Shown piece after piece: positions 24,011 through 36,700 of a DNA stretch of 64,000 nt (position 1 is its first letter; the number at the start of each line of letters is the position of its first letter). The stretch is from Mangifera indica. Lineage: Eukaryota; Streptophyta; Magnoliopsida; Sapindales; Anacardiaceae. The DNA is taken from the NCBI RefSeq assembly GCF_011075055.1, contig NC_058143.1:9873057-9937056 (forward strand). Reading direction: 5' to 3'. The notes beneath the pieces were generated by a model. It was not told the DNA's origin and made no database searches. It saw nothing but the letters and a program-made list of their open reading frames with translations. A program made the position numbers and the translations under genes.

Positions 24011-27000
24011 TTATCGTTATGTTGATTTCTAATTCTCTTATATTGTGTGAAAATTTAATTCAATCTAAAGAAATTATATGTCTTTTGCACTTGGAAGCTT
24101 TGAACATTTCCAGAGCTAAATTTGGGCCAAAAAGGCTAAAAGTGGAGCAAACTTACTAGTCAATAATATTTGTGATGTTGACTAGGCATGGGTACATACA
24201 ATAACGAGAACAGATTTCATAATTTAAATTTTGAATTAGTTAAGATATTCTAGAAAAGTAAAAATTTGTCTCCTAGAAAAAGGAGTGATTGTTAGCTGAA
24301 AAATAGGAATATTTTTTTATAGATACGACAAATACAAGCAAGAGACGAAGGGGAATTTGAAGAGGATATATATGTATATATATTTTTCTTGTTAGAAGAT
24401 TTATTATTTATTTTTTTGAGTATCTGAATGAAGGGAGATACATATAAATATTTTTCTTTTTGGAGGGCGAATTTTTAGTATTCATCTTATCTAAAGGAAG
24501 GCAAATTAGATCATGGCTTATAGTGGCTAAATTCTCTTCTCTTGGTTGAAAGGATATGAACCCATTGAACTAAAAGAATTTTGAAACTCTTATTCTTTAA
24601 CTCATCTTAATTATTCAAGTATTGATTATTTTTTTGAATTATTTATTATAATTGTATTGGTCAATTGTTAAGACGCACGATTAGTTTATTGATTAATATA
24701 ATCTATTGCTAATTTAAGTGTTGAATCTGTAATTGTTCAATCCATCTAATCGAAGTGGCAACTGGGATTTATTGTTTGTTGCGTCAGGGTTTGTAATTCC
24801 TAGGGAAAATATTCAACTAGATCAAATACAACGTCGTACGCTGGCATTATCTTATTTCATTGGTCTTTCTAAATCTTTATGCTATTGTTAGATTAAATTT
24901 GAGATCGTATCTGAGTTGTTAATCAATAAGGGTTAACTAGAATACATGTTTTTTATTAACTAATCATAAGGAAAGACAGGTAATTAAAACCACAACAAAT
25001 ATTTGAATAATTAATTTGATATTTTTAGATGTCAATGATCAATCGTAGATCTAATTGTGGATGTGACCATAGACCAAGGTTTGTTTAATTATTTATTTAT
25101 TTTAAATTATTTTGTCTAGCTTCATTCACTGCTTTTAATTACAATTCATATTCAATTCAGAAACACCCAATTTCATTGTCTTACGAGATAAGTAACGGTT
25201 TACTAATTAGAATCTTCCAAGGAACGATCCATACTTTCTTTTACTACATTTTTATTGTAAGAATTTAGGATTTTAATTTGGGTATAGATGATAACACTGT
25301 TAGTGGGATGTCTATTAGATTTTGTTTAACCATTTTATTATGGTGAGCTCGATGGCATTTAAGTGATTGCATGACCACTATTTTTATGAGTTTCCTTCTA
25401 CATGTCAAGCATTAGTTTCTTCATTGTAGGAATGGTTATTCTTCTGTTGTTATGTGACACCATTAAAATATGGATCATGCTCCATATATTATTGGTTAGC
25501 TTCATCACAGTGTAAGTTTGTACCCTACTTATTGATGCCAACTCAATGTACTTCATTTTTAATACGATTGAGGTTATCACCATCCAAACATATGACATGC
25601 TCTACACATTAATAGTTATTCCTATTGAAAAATCATTTTAAATGGATAAAATGAACCTAGAAATAGGTGAACAAGTTCTTCTAAATTTTAATGCACAAAC
25701 AATTTATACACACGAGTCGTTTGTCTGGGATTTTACCCAATATAATAGTTGAATCAAGATTTAGCTCAAGAGTGTTTAAAAATAAGAATTTTTGTATGTT
25801 GAAGTCTCTCAAAGATAGATTACACAAGATTAAGTGTAAGGTTTCTCTCAAAAATTAGAGTTTAAGGTCAACAAGAGAAAGAAAAATGAAAGCAATGAAG
25901 AATGTTAGCTATTATCACAATATGTTTTTTTTAACCCTTCTTCACTTCAAACTTGCTCAGTTTATAGAGGTGATGTAGTTGAAAACGCAATATTTCTAAT
26001 AGGGTTGAAAAACTAGTCATTTGTTTTCCAAAAACAACATTTTACTCTTGAAACAGCTTGGGCACGATTGGTAAGTTCAAATGGCATGGTTCGACCCTGA
26101 GTTTTATGGCTAAAGTCAACCTCGATCAGAGTTCCTAATGAATAGCTTTAAATGCTTGTGTCACAAAAGGAACGAGCAACATGTACTTGGCACGGGCGAC
26201 TTCCACTTCAAGTCTTTGGTTTTGAAAATTTTCCAAAAGCCCATACAATGTTCATGTTGACATGAAGCACAACATGCATACTGACTTAATTTTAAACATG
26301 GCATGACTTAAACTTCTTAAGCATGGTTAGTTATGATCACTTTAACTACTACTGACTTCTTTGTACAATTAGCATCTTGAGGTGGCAAGGTGGACAATCT
26401 TTTTGTTGAATTTTCCATTATGTCTTTTCTTAGAATAGCTTGAATTTTTCCTTGGTACAAGGTAACTAAATTGTGCACAGGTTGAAGTTACTCTTGTATT
26501 GGTCGACCAAGGATGGCATGACTAGACCAAAGTAAATTCCATTTAATACAAAATCCAAAAGGCAGCATGACTTTGGCACAGTTTGACATTTGGCTTGATT
26601 TTGTTCAAGAGTCAAGTGGGTCGCATGGAGACCAAGTTGTTCATGGGTTTAACTATGCAAATTTCATACTTCGTCTATTTTGTAATGCTTTGACACATTC
26701 CTTGGATATGTTAGCACTTTTAACTTATGTGTTTATCATCATTAAAACGCTAGAGGTCTAACACTTATCATGATTTGAGATAGAGGTTGCATGCTTTAGG
26801 TCAACATCATTGTCACGTGTGTTCAAGTCTACATATGGAACGTCGGTGCCATGGCGAGTCACGAAAGATTTGTTCCTTGATGTCTCTTTTGAATGTTGCA
26901 TAAGGAACAAACCCTTCATGCTAGGGTTGTTTGTCATTGTCTCTTAGGGAGATGTGAAATATTGTATGATAGGCACAAGACCTCACAATGATTATTTATA

Positions 27001-27990
27001 GAAGGATTTGTGCCTCAATAGGTGTTGTCAAGGTAATATCATTAAGTCACTGGATGAGCACTTGGATTGTGCATGCCAAACTAACTAATTATGTACCACC
27101 TTCGGGGCCATAAGTGGTTTCTTGTAAGCCATCGGATTAGGTTTTATTTCACCAATAAGGTGGAATTTTTCTTATGGTGGGGAATTATGATTGGGGCTGC
27201 CTTCATTGATGCAATTAATATTAATCATAGATCTAGTAGTATTTGTTTTACAAGATTTCATTGGAAAAAGGTTGGCTATAGTGAGAAGAGAATGTTATTG
27301 CTAAAATATAGAAGAGCTTTTTTAGGCTCTCTTTCTAGTGTGAAATTGTTGGTGATGAGATTTGCACCAATGAGAAGTGCGCTAAACCGATGTGGAATTC
27401 AATAAAAGATTACAAATGGACAAAAAAGACAAAAAGACAGTTAGGTTGTAACTTTGGTATGAAATACAAAGAGCCTATGTCTACATTAGTAATATGAAGA
27501 AAGTACTACAACATCTATATGCAAATGGAATGTTGGAAGTGCATTTCCTCTAGCTTGACCACTACTTTGAAATTACACTAGTGGAGGCTAGGATTACATG
27601 TGTAATTATTTAAATAAGATGTGGAGAGGTAATTTAATGGGCGACGTTATGATCCCAATATGATAAAAAGAGTTACTGCACTTTGATTACAATTGCTAAA
27701 ATTGTGGGAAATGATTTTAAGATAATAAGAAATTATTATTTAATATTGAGAAGATTACAAAAGTCTTGGTAAATAGTAACCCATGTTTCCTATTTATAGT
27801 TTTTGGATTAGATCGTACTTTTTCCATGTTTTCTCTCGACTTATAGGCTAGTATGACATTTGTCCACTATTCGTTAATCCTTTTCACAAATATTGTATCC
27901 ACAAATTTAATTGAGAAATTTTGACTGAATAACACTTAATGTCTTTTTTTTATATTTTTTAATTGAATATTTTTTTTATTTTATATGTTT
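24011..27990. other. long AT-rich stretch without a recognised gene
   Basis: I see only short open frames. The longest (27091-27405, +, 104 codons) contains no domain I can name. Phrases such as 'ggcatgact..accaaagt' and 'gcatgactttggcaca' recur near 26090 and 26515-26590, hinting at decayed repeat sequence. Nothing else is supported. Confidence 0.3.
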
Positions 27991-28008
27991 GATGTTGTAT
28001 AATAAAAA

Positions 28009-28370
28009 ATGTCTACTTCCCCAGTCAATAATAAACAAGTGTATAAACCTCCAACTTGCTATGATAGATTACATTTAAGAGATAATGATGTGTACCCATT
28101 GTTGAAAATAGAGTGGAATCAATTTTAAATTTGCGTAGCTTATTGCATGATTTGTAGTATAAGCATTAGGTTAGAGTGACATCTTGAGTTTAAAAGAAGA
28201 GACTTGAGAACCTCATTAAAGAAGCAAGTGTTAGAATGTATAGACTTGGGAAGAGTAAGACATTCTCTTCATTGGAGAAATGTGGGAGCAAGGTTGCTAT
28301 AACCACTGATATATGGAGAACCAGTAACCACAAAAGAATTGCTCTGTATTATTGTTTTTTTTTTTCAATT
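28009..28370 (+). pseudogene. hAT (Ac/RICESLEEPER-like) transposase fragment
   Basis: Plus-strand translation in broken frames gives 'YRLGKSKTFSSLEKCGSKVA' and 'ITTDIWRTSNHKR' at 28230-28335. This matches the conserved start of the hAT catalytic region ('K.AlTTDiWTS.nqkgY'), where TTD contains the first catalytic Asp. The reading is lost after 28345 at a T run. A GC-richer patch at 29540-29745 resembles Ac-like hAT ends and may be the right end of the same element. Confidence 0.55.
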
Positions 28371-29813
28371 TTAAAACTATTACACGTGTCATTTTCACAA
28401 TTAAAAATGAATTGACAAAAAAAATAAGAAAGAGAAAAATGGTCAAGTAAACTTTGTGTATATTTTCTTTATGATTTGTTGTGTGCTATTTACAAATGAT
28501 TTTTCCCATATTTATATACATACACTTTAAGGATAAAATTTAATCTAATATCAAAATTTAAACTCAAATAAAGGTAATCTCAAAGTTTAAATTTTGATAT
28601 AATTTAATTTAAAAAATTTAAACTCAATTTAGAAGTGTTGCGAAAAAGACTTATTCTTATCTAGCATTCATATAGCATGCAAACACATGGTAATGAGATG
28701 ATGAAATGTTGTTGCTTGAATTTTTCAAAGATATATGGAGAGGTGAGTTATTTATGTCTAGATTTGCTTAGAGAATACAAATCAAAGAATGCCTATTTGG
28801 GAGTATGGTGATTCTTTTGTGGATACTTTCCATTGGGAGGCAAAAAGTTAGACATTTTATGAGAGTTCAAATAATAAAAAACTCATAATACTCACTCTAG
28901 GCAAGTCAAAATTAGAGGAAGATTAATCAGGGAAATTATTAGACATTAGTTTTATACTGGAAGTTATATCTTGCTTATTCTTAGAATTTGTGTTTATTTA
29001 CAAGTAGTAGAACTCTAAGTCCACTTTGTTGTAGACTTCATCCACTTATAGTGGAGGTTTTGATGTGTTCTTAATTGACATGTTAAAGGGTTAAGTCAAC
29101 TCATAATACAATCTAAATCTCTTTCTGCAGAGATGTAACTTGCTATTATAACAAATTGTGTTAGGTATATAAGTCACAAACTATATCAAACTATGAAGTT
29201 TGACTTACGTGTTGACCTAATTTGACATGACATAATTTTAAAAAATTATTAATTATTTATTAATATACGATAGAGCCAAAGAATTAAGGTGAGAAACCCA
29301 ATTGCATTTATTAATGTTATAGAGAATAAAAAGGTAATAATATATTTTTATGGAAATTTTAAACCGGACAATGGTTTATTATTAATGTTATAGGAAAACC
29401 AAAAAATTAATATGGGGAATTCAAGCTTATTAATTATCTGTTATTAATATTATGAGAAAAATTAAAAGATTGATACGGTGAATCCAAAATGTATTAACAA
29501 AAAAAGTTAAAGAAACAATACAAAATATATAATTAAGCGAGTCGGCAAAGCCTACGAGCTGGCTTGCTGAAGGGCCATCACAGAATGACCCAAGGACTGT
29601 TGGGTCATGCTGTGGACCTTCGAATCTTGGTTGGTTGGCTCGGCTCACTCTATAATAACCGTAAGCACGACCTAACCCATCAGCACAACAGGTTGCACCA
29701 GTGCCAAATGCCTAATCCTACACGGCCAGCTGTAACCTCTAATACTTAACGTTGGCTTTGGGTTTCAATTACAAGTATAATGTTATGTCAATCAATTTTT
29801 TTTATGTTTTAAC
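28371..29813. other. decayed repeat sequence, probable hAT remnant
   Basis: There are no convincing gene frames. 29540-29745 is unusually GC-rich for the region ('gagctggcttgctgaagggcc', 'cctacacggccagctg') and resembles the ends of Ac-like hAT copies at 49680-49790, 59900-60030 and 61920-62080. Confidence 0.35.
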
Positions 29814-30284
29814 CAATGTTTTTTAAATTAGATTGTCTGTTAAATTATAAATCAATTTATAATTCAGTCTAATTTCACTATCAGATTCAGTTTATATATA
29901 AATATTGACTTATTTGAAATTCGATTAAATTTAATAAATTTGTTAAATCAAAAAAAAAAAACTATTTAAAACCAATAAAATTAGGTTTATATAATACTAT
30001 ACAATTTTTTTCTTATTAAAATTAAAAGAGTTACAATTTGTAAAATTTTAATTAAATTAATTATAAAATTTTTAATTGGTTTTTTTCTTCATTTATATAA
30101 TAAAATGTTAATTCTTTAATTAATATATTTAAAATTATGTTTTATATATATTATATTTAAAAAATATGATAAATGTTTGATATTATTTAAGAAATACATA
30201 ATAATTTTGTAATAAGTTAAACCAGTCAAATCATAAATCAGTGAGATAATCAATTCGATCATTAATCCAATTTTAAAAACATTA
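29814..30284. mobile_element. hAT-type MITE with perfect 8-bp target duplication
   Basis: A 471-bp AT-rich element bounded by CAATGTTTTTTAAATTAGA on the left and, on the minus strand of the right end, TAATGTTTTTAAAATTGGA. It is flanked by the identical octamer GTTTTAAC at 29806-29813 and 30285-30292. There is no coding capacity. It ends about 450 bp before the J-protein start codon, inside the likely upstream regulatory region of that gene. Confidence 0.85.
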
Positions 30285-30292
30285 GTTTTAAC

Positions 30293-30737
30293 ATTTATTT
30301 TTCATGGCTTTTGTAACAAGGTTTGACTCCTAAGGTGTAAGGTTTTCACCGGAGAAGTGATAGATGATGATCTTGAAGGGCTTAGGAATTCTATAATTAC
30401 AGATTTACAACTTTCGTGATTCATAGAACCTTAGGGGGCACTTAGATTTATCATGTTTCTCTTTCCTTTCCTGGTTCTTTTCGTACAAAAGTAATAATAA
30501 TAAACAATAATATAAATAAATAAGCAATACAGATTCTATCTCAGCTGATCTCCTTCTGATTCAACCACAAAAACAACACAGTATCTTTCAAACTTGTCAT
30601 TTTTTCAAAATTCAGAAAAAAATCTATATAATATTTGCTGATTGCGTATACCAAAAGCACTTCTGGTTCTGTTAATCAAATGAATTATGTTGTAAATAAA
30701 CCTCTGTTCATCTCCACCAAACCCATTTCCGTGACAC
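30293..30737 (+). promoter_or_regulatory. probable promoter and 5' UTR of the J-protein gene
   Basis: This is the space between the MITE and the start codon. It becomes C/T-richer toward the gene ('tctatctcagctgatctcct', 'ttcatctccaccaaacccat'), as plant 5' UTRs often do. No single TATA box can be chosen with confidence among the AT-rich words around 30500-30630. Confidence 0.4.
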
Positions 30738-33700
30738 ATGGAAACCAATGATAATTCCCCTAATAAGGTACACTCGTTTCCTTTTCTTCAATAACCTGCA
30801 ATTTTTCTGGAAATTTTAGATTTCTTTGACGCTTTTGAGGTTTCTGGGTTTTGTTCGCATCTGGGTGCTGAAAATGTTAGGCATGATGAGAAATTTGAGT
30901 TTGAGTGAAAGATTTTATGATCTTTCAAAGTGAAAGTAAAAGAAATTTTCAATCAATTAGTATCATGAATTGGATTTTATGTTAATTTGTTGTTTATGTT
31001 TATGTAAAAGGAGAAATTAAGATTAGTGGAGAATTACCTAACACTAATCTTTTATTTTGTGAAGGGATTTTGTGGAACAATCTAATTGATAAGAATTGTC
31101 ACTATTATCAAATATAGTTGAAGACATGATGTGGACTGAACTAATTGAATAAGAAGATGAAGATAAAGAGCACACAGAGAAAGGAAATCTATAATCACCG
31201 AGAAGGAAAGGACATAGAACAGATAGGGAGAGGAACAAAGAAACTCATTTTATTGTATTTCTTTCCTTTCTTTCATCTATATACTCAGCAAGCCTTATAT
31301 AGTGGCATGCAAAATTCATTTTATGTTCACCCATTTATTTACGTAAAAGCCAGTTCCAAACTGTATCAAATCTCCCTTCTTCAAGCTTCCTTGTCCTCAA
31401 GGAAGAGTTCCAAGAGGTGAAGTCTCTTTGAGCCATCATGCAGGTTTCTCCAAGTAAATGAGGATATTATCTTCAACATAATTGCCAAAAATCCAACATC
31501 CCATTAGAACAACAAAATGGTAGCACAAGGCAACATTAACCATGTGACCAACAATTTCTTTCCACATAAGACCCTTTGATGGCTTCTTAGATGTATAGGG
31601 AATTGTTGCTTGAATCTCAAACACCATATTATGACTTGCATATGCAGAAACCTTATCTCCCAAGGCACCAGTGGAGTTAAACAATGCTTTCCCAAATGAC
31701 TTAGCCTTGTAAGAATATTCCACGTTTGGTTGAGCAACGTTCTTAACTGGTGCAACCCACTTTAGTGTAGGAATTACACTAACAAGAACAATAGGTGTTC
31801 TTCCTCTTTTTCATATTGTTGTCCAGCACTTCCCATTTCCTCTGCTTGGCATGTGTCATCATCATTCTCTGCTTCTTGACATGCTTTACCATCAATCTCT
31901 TCACTTACTACAGAAGGAAACAGCATATCCTGATTGTCTTCTACCACTTTACCAATGGGTTGAATTCCCCCATTTCCACCATGTACAACTTCTAGGTCCA
32001 AAACTGCGGATTCAAAAACAACAACATTGCCCATTGGCATGTTAGTGGAACTCACTACAACTCTATTTCTGCTAATTTCCACATCAGCACCTTGACATAC
32101 AGTTTCCACATAACAGCTTGCACTGCTAATGGCAGATCCAATAAGAACCTTAGATTTAGAAACATCACCTGGAGGTGTTTGTGCACAACTCACAGCGGAT
32201 ATGTTTCCAAGTTTAGACCAACCTATCATATTAGCACCTCGAAATGTAAGCAAGTTTCTTCCCTCTTCTTTAGGGCCATTTATACCAAGTTCTACAGCTG
32301 CATTGTTAACAATGATTATCTGGTTGTCAACACATTGGGTGCCTCCTTCCCAAACTTTGGATTTCAGGTTGGAGTCATCACTTGTCAAAGTTGTTGCTTT
32401 CTCTTTTGACACCATAGTAGCAAATCCAATCACCATTTCTGGTGTCGAGCCATCAGTTCCAAGAAAACCATTCTCAACTTCATTGTCTAACTTTTTATTA
32501 TTGATAGGAGGAGAATCACAGAATTTTGGGTTTCTCGTTTCTGTTTCCATTTCTGTTTCTACAGGTGGAAAATTTTCACCAATTGTAGAAGTTCCTAACT
32601 CAATAGTAGGAGGTTTGGTTGTTGTCTCACTAAGAATGACAGGAACACCAGGAAGGACTCCGTTAGCAATCTCATAAGTATCATTCAGTTTGACTGTGGT
32701 TGTTTCTTGATTGTCACAACACAAGTCATCAATAATAGTCTCCTCCTAAGCATGTTGTATTTCATCTATGGCAAGATCACTAACAACTAGCGATTCCAAG
32801 TAAGCATCAACCACAGGACCAAAAGCTGTTTCTAGGCTAAGTTTGCCTAAAGGATCAGCCACAGGAATCTCAACGACTTCCAACAGTTTATTCTCCTGAT
32901 GTGCACCCCCCTCAATAGCCATAACTACCAAATCTAGGATCTTCTCCCTTTCATCGTTATCATTAATAGTGAACTCAACAATTGAATTAGAATCAGAACA
33001 GAGAGCTGTTTGAACAGGATCATCAAAAATGACATCTATTTGTTCATAAATTTCAGCAACTAGTTTTGATTCCGCTAGGTCAAATTTTTGTTCAGAAATT
33101 TCAATAGGTGGCAGATTCAAACCTCTAATTAATTTGTTGATCTTGTCAAAGGATTCCATTAGCAACCTATGAGAAGTGTCAAAGGACTCCATTAGCAACT
33201 TATTGAAACGCATCTTCGATTCTTGCAATGCTTCCCGCAGATACTGTAACATTTCCTGCTCAAACCCTTGGTCTTTTTCTTTGGCCATGATGGAGGATCA
33301 TCTCTCTGAAGGGGGAATTGATTTGGCCTGAAACTGGTTTTTTAGTAAATAAATAGGTGAACATAAAATAGCCTAGAAACGATATCATATTATTTGATAT
33401 AAAATGTATGTTGCACACCACTATATAAGGCTTGTTGAGTGTATAGATGAAATAAAGGGAAAAAAATACAATAAAACATGTTTCTCTGTTCCTCTCCCTA
33501 TCTGTTCTATGTCCTTACCTTCTCCTTGATTCTAGATTTCCTTTCTCTGTGTGCTTTTTATCTTCATCTTCTTATTCAATTAGTTTAGTCCACATCAAGA
33601 CAATTGTTTGTGCAACAGTATAATTACTTAATTAGTAACAACTTCAGAAGACTAATCCTCAAGAAAAGGTATGATTAGTTGTAGAAGAAAGCAAGTAACT

Positions 33701-36700
33701 GGATCAGTTTGGTATCTTAAAAAAATTACTTATAGGCTTTTCCAAGTCCCTTGACCTGTGCAACTGTTGAATAGGATATAAACATTTTGGTGTGCCTTTT
33801 GTTCTTTTGAATCTAAGCTTGTCTCTGTATTATTTTATTCATTTTTTAGAAATGTATAGTTTTATGACATATGTCATTTACTATTGCACTTGCATATTTC
33901 TCTCCCACGGTATTCGCAAGGTCCTTTCGGACACATATCTTTCCTTCAAAGCCATTAGGGACGGATGGTACCTCATTGTGAACTTTAAGCATGACTCTTA
34001 TGTTGTCTCTAGATGTTCTTCTGTTTTGGCTGCTTATTTGCATTTTATAGTTGACATGGTAGCCTGAGATTTTATATTCTTCTTAGAGCATGCAGTTTAT
34101 AAGCGTCTAGTTATGCTGGAGTCATGTTCTTTTTTTACTTCTAGTTGTGAATAGATGTTACGTGAGCAAGTAGTACGTGATTTGTATCTAATCATTTAGA
34201 CATTTCTGCCTCCTTATGCCACTATTTTTTTCATCTGTATCTCTATGTATTAAGAAATATTTTCTCAATGCAAATTTACTTTTAATTATTGAAGATGATA
34301 ATTGCGAAGTCCAAACCCCTACTTTTCAATTATTACTAGGCTTCTGCTTTTCCCCCCTTTTTTAGATTAGTTATTTGTGCAATTTGAAATTTGTTATAAG
34401 AATGACAACATAAGCAGGACTTATTCTTTTTCTATGCTTCTTCCCTTTTTAGTGCTCAATTGATTACTTTTACAATATGTGCAAACAAGCAAGACTTATT
34501 GTAAGTTTTCTTTATGGTTATTAGCTTTGTTAGTTTACAAATTCATTTTAACAATATCCAAAACTATAAAGAATGTCTTACATCTAATTGAATAACATCA
34601 ACAGTGACTAAATGAGACAATATGCACAAGTAGAAAGAATGCCTTAGACCTCCTTGAATAACATCAACAATGGAATTTGAGATGATATGAAATGTTATAT
34701 ATTTGTTTTTTGAATTTTTTGCAATCACTCTGTGCTTATGTATAATTAGGATGCACAATAGATTTATAATTCAGAAATTCCATTTTATAGGGAAGGCACA
34801 GGATAAGACATTGTAAATATGGACTGTAAATCTAGGGCTCCCATTCTCCTAGAATTAATAGGTTCCATTTGGGGAATTCTGTATGAGAATTGTTCTCTAT
34901 TTTCAGTTTGTTTAATATTGTTGTCCCAAAGCCTTGGTTTTGTTGCAAGATTTTGTGGACATTTTTCCCTTTTTGATAAACCTATTCATGAGTGAAATGT
35001 AGTGAATAATAATTTATAAATTTAGCTAATGATATTTAATTAGAAGTTTGTGGACCAAGTTCGTGCTTTACAAGTGTGTGTAGAGTCATTCCGGACAGTT
35101 ACCGGGTAGTCGAAGTCCTCTCTTAATGAGTTCTACCACAAAGTTCTTGGACAGAAATAAAACAAAATTATATAAACCAAATTGGTGACTTAGATTAAAG
35201 TCAGTGTAATTTTGTATCTCTTTCCATACTGCATAATTTAAGGATTACTTTTCTAATATAATTTATATATGTCATCTACTCAACTATATTACTTAAAATC
35301 TGGTCAGATCTTTCCAATTTTAATTCCTGGACAACCCCAAAAAGCCTATTATTTTTTACATGAACTTATAGCCTAAGTTTCCAAAGTCTTTCAATTTTAG
35401 TTTTTCATTTCACCATTCAGTGCACCACTCTGCTTTGATGAACGTCTGACAAGGAATTATCATTCTGTTATAGGACTTTTACAAGATTTTAGAAGTTGAT
35501 TATGATGCAACTGATGAGAAGATCAGGTTAAATTACCGAAGACTTGCACTGGTTAGTGGCACTTTTTCATCTTTCTCTGTCTTCTTATCCCCTTCCTCTT
35601 CTAGTTAGCTCTTTGGATTTGGGGAACTCCTACACTTTTATATTTTAATGGTCCTTTCTTTGGATGCAATGGAGTTGACCGGATGTTTTCATTATTATTT
35701 TTTTTCCCATTTGTAGAAGTGGCATCCTGATAAGCACAATGGTGATAGTACTGTTACTGCAAAATTCCAAGAGATAAATGAAGCCTACAAAGGTAATTCA
35801 AGAGAAAACACAACATTCTGCATTTTTCTTGGCGTGTAATCCCCTGTTGCCTTCCAATGTCTCAATGATCAATCCTAGGAATTTAGTTTGTGGAAACTGT
35901 CTTTACTCAGAGCATCTTCAAAGGCATGACATACTAAACAATGAAATTTGAAAGAATTGAAGGGAAAACAATTTTTTCAAGTGTTTTTGAACATCATAAA
36001 ATAATTTTCTTCTGAAATGAAAGGTATCTGCAAATGATGGTGCATGGTGCTTCAGACTTAGATGTATCCACTATGAATGTTAAACTACTAAAGACTCTGC
36101 TGCTTCTCTGTAGAAGCATACTCTGCGTCCTTGACTGGAGTTCTTTCTTCAATTGGGTATTTAATTGTGCATGTTGATGTTTTTTGCTCATATGATTTGA
36201 TATATTTTTAAATTTATTCTGCTGCAGTGTTGAGTGATCCTGCCAAACGCCTTGAATATGATTTCACTGGGATTTATGAGATTGATAAGTATACTTTGCG
36301 GGTATAACTTCTTTAATAACTTTTTCTTTGTTTTTTTAAATATAGAACTTATATAATCCCATTGGGTCTGTTATTGTCAACTTATGATTCTTCAGCTGTT
36401 TATAATTCCTCAAGAACAATTAGCTGTATCTTTGTATTGATTATCTGTGACATTTTCCATTGCGATGCAGGAATATCTTGCCAGATTTAAAGGAATGATT
36501 CTTACCTGCAATGGGCTTGGCATTAGTCAACCATCTATATGGTAATTCTTTTGCAATTACGTTACTTACCTGGTTAAAATAGCTATGATATTCTTGTTGA
36601 ATTGCTACTACCGAAAATTTTGTGAGATCATGTACAGAAGTCTTAGTTTTGGTGATTAGCATGAAGATTGATCAACTCAGACCTTTAATAGCCTGTCAAA

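Larger units (their letters stand above)
31127..33597 (-). mobile_element. LTR-derived element with inverted terminal LTRs carrying an LHT-transporter fragment, in intron 1 of the J-protein gene
   Basis: A 2.47-kb unit. Both ends carry LTR-like sequence but in opposite orientation. Left: 31127-31368, reads outward on the minus strand. Right: 33319-33597, reads outward on the plus strand. Both outer edges read CCACATCA outward and are flanked by AGACA (31122-31126 and 33598-33602). On the inner side each has a purine tract (GAAGAAGGGAGA on the minus strand at left, GAAGGGGGAA on the plus strand at right). The interior, read on the minus strand, holds a ~500-codon open frame with one TAG, then a permease fragment. 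No primer-binding site, RT or integrase is present. Inverted LTRs with a unit-flanking 5-bp repeat are not the normal LTR-element plan. Classification is inference. Confidence 0.7.

Noticed and set aside
27091..27405. 104-codon plus-strand frame as a gene
   Set aside because: No domain, no splice partners, and embedded in repeat-like sequence; not supportable.
32129..32677. 182-codon plus-strand open frame within the intronic element
   Set aside because: It is the antisense shadow of the longer minus-strand frame 31774-33288; the minus frame is longer and starts right after the LTR.
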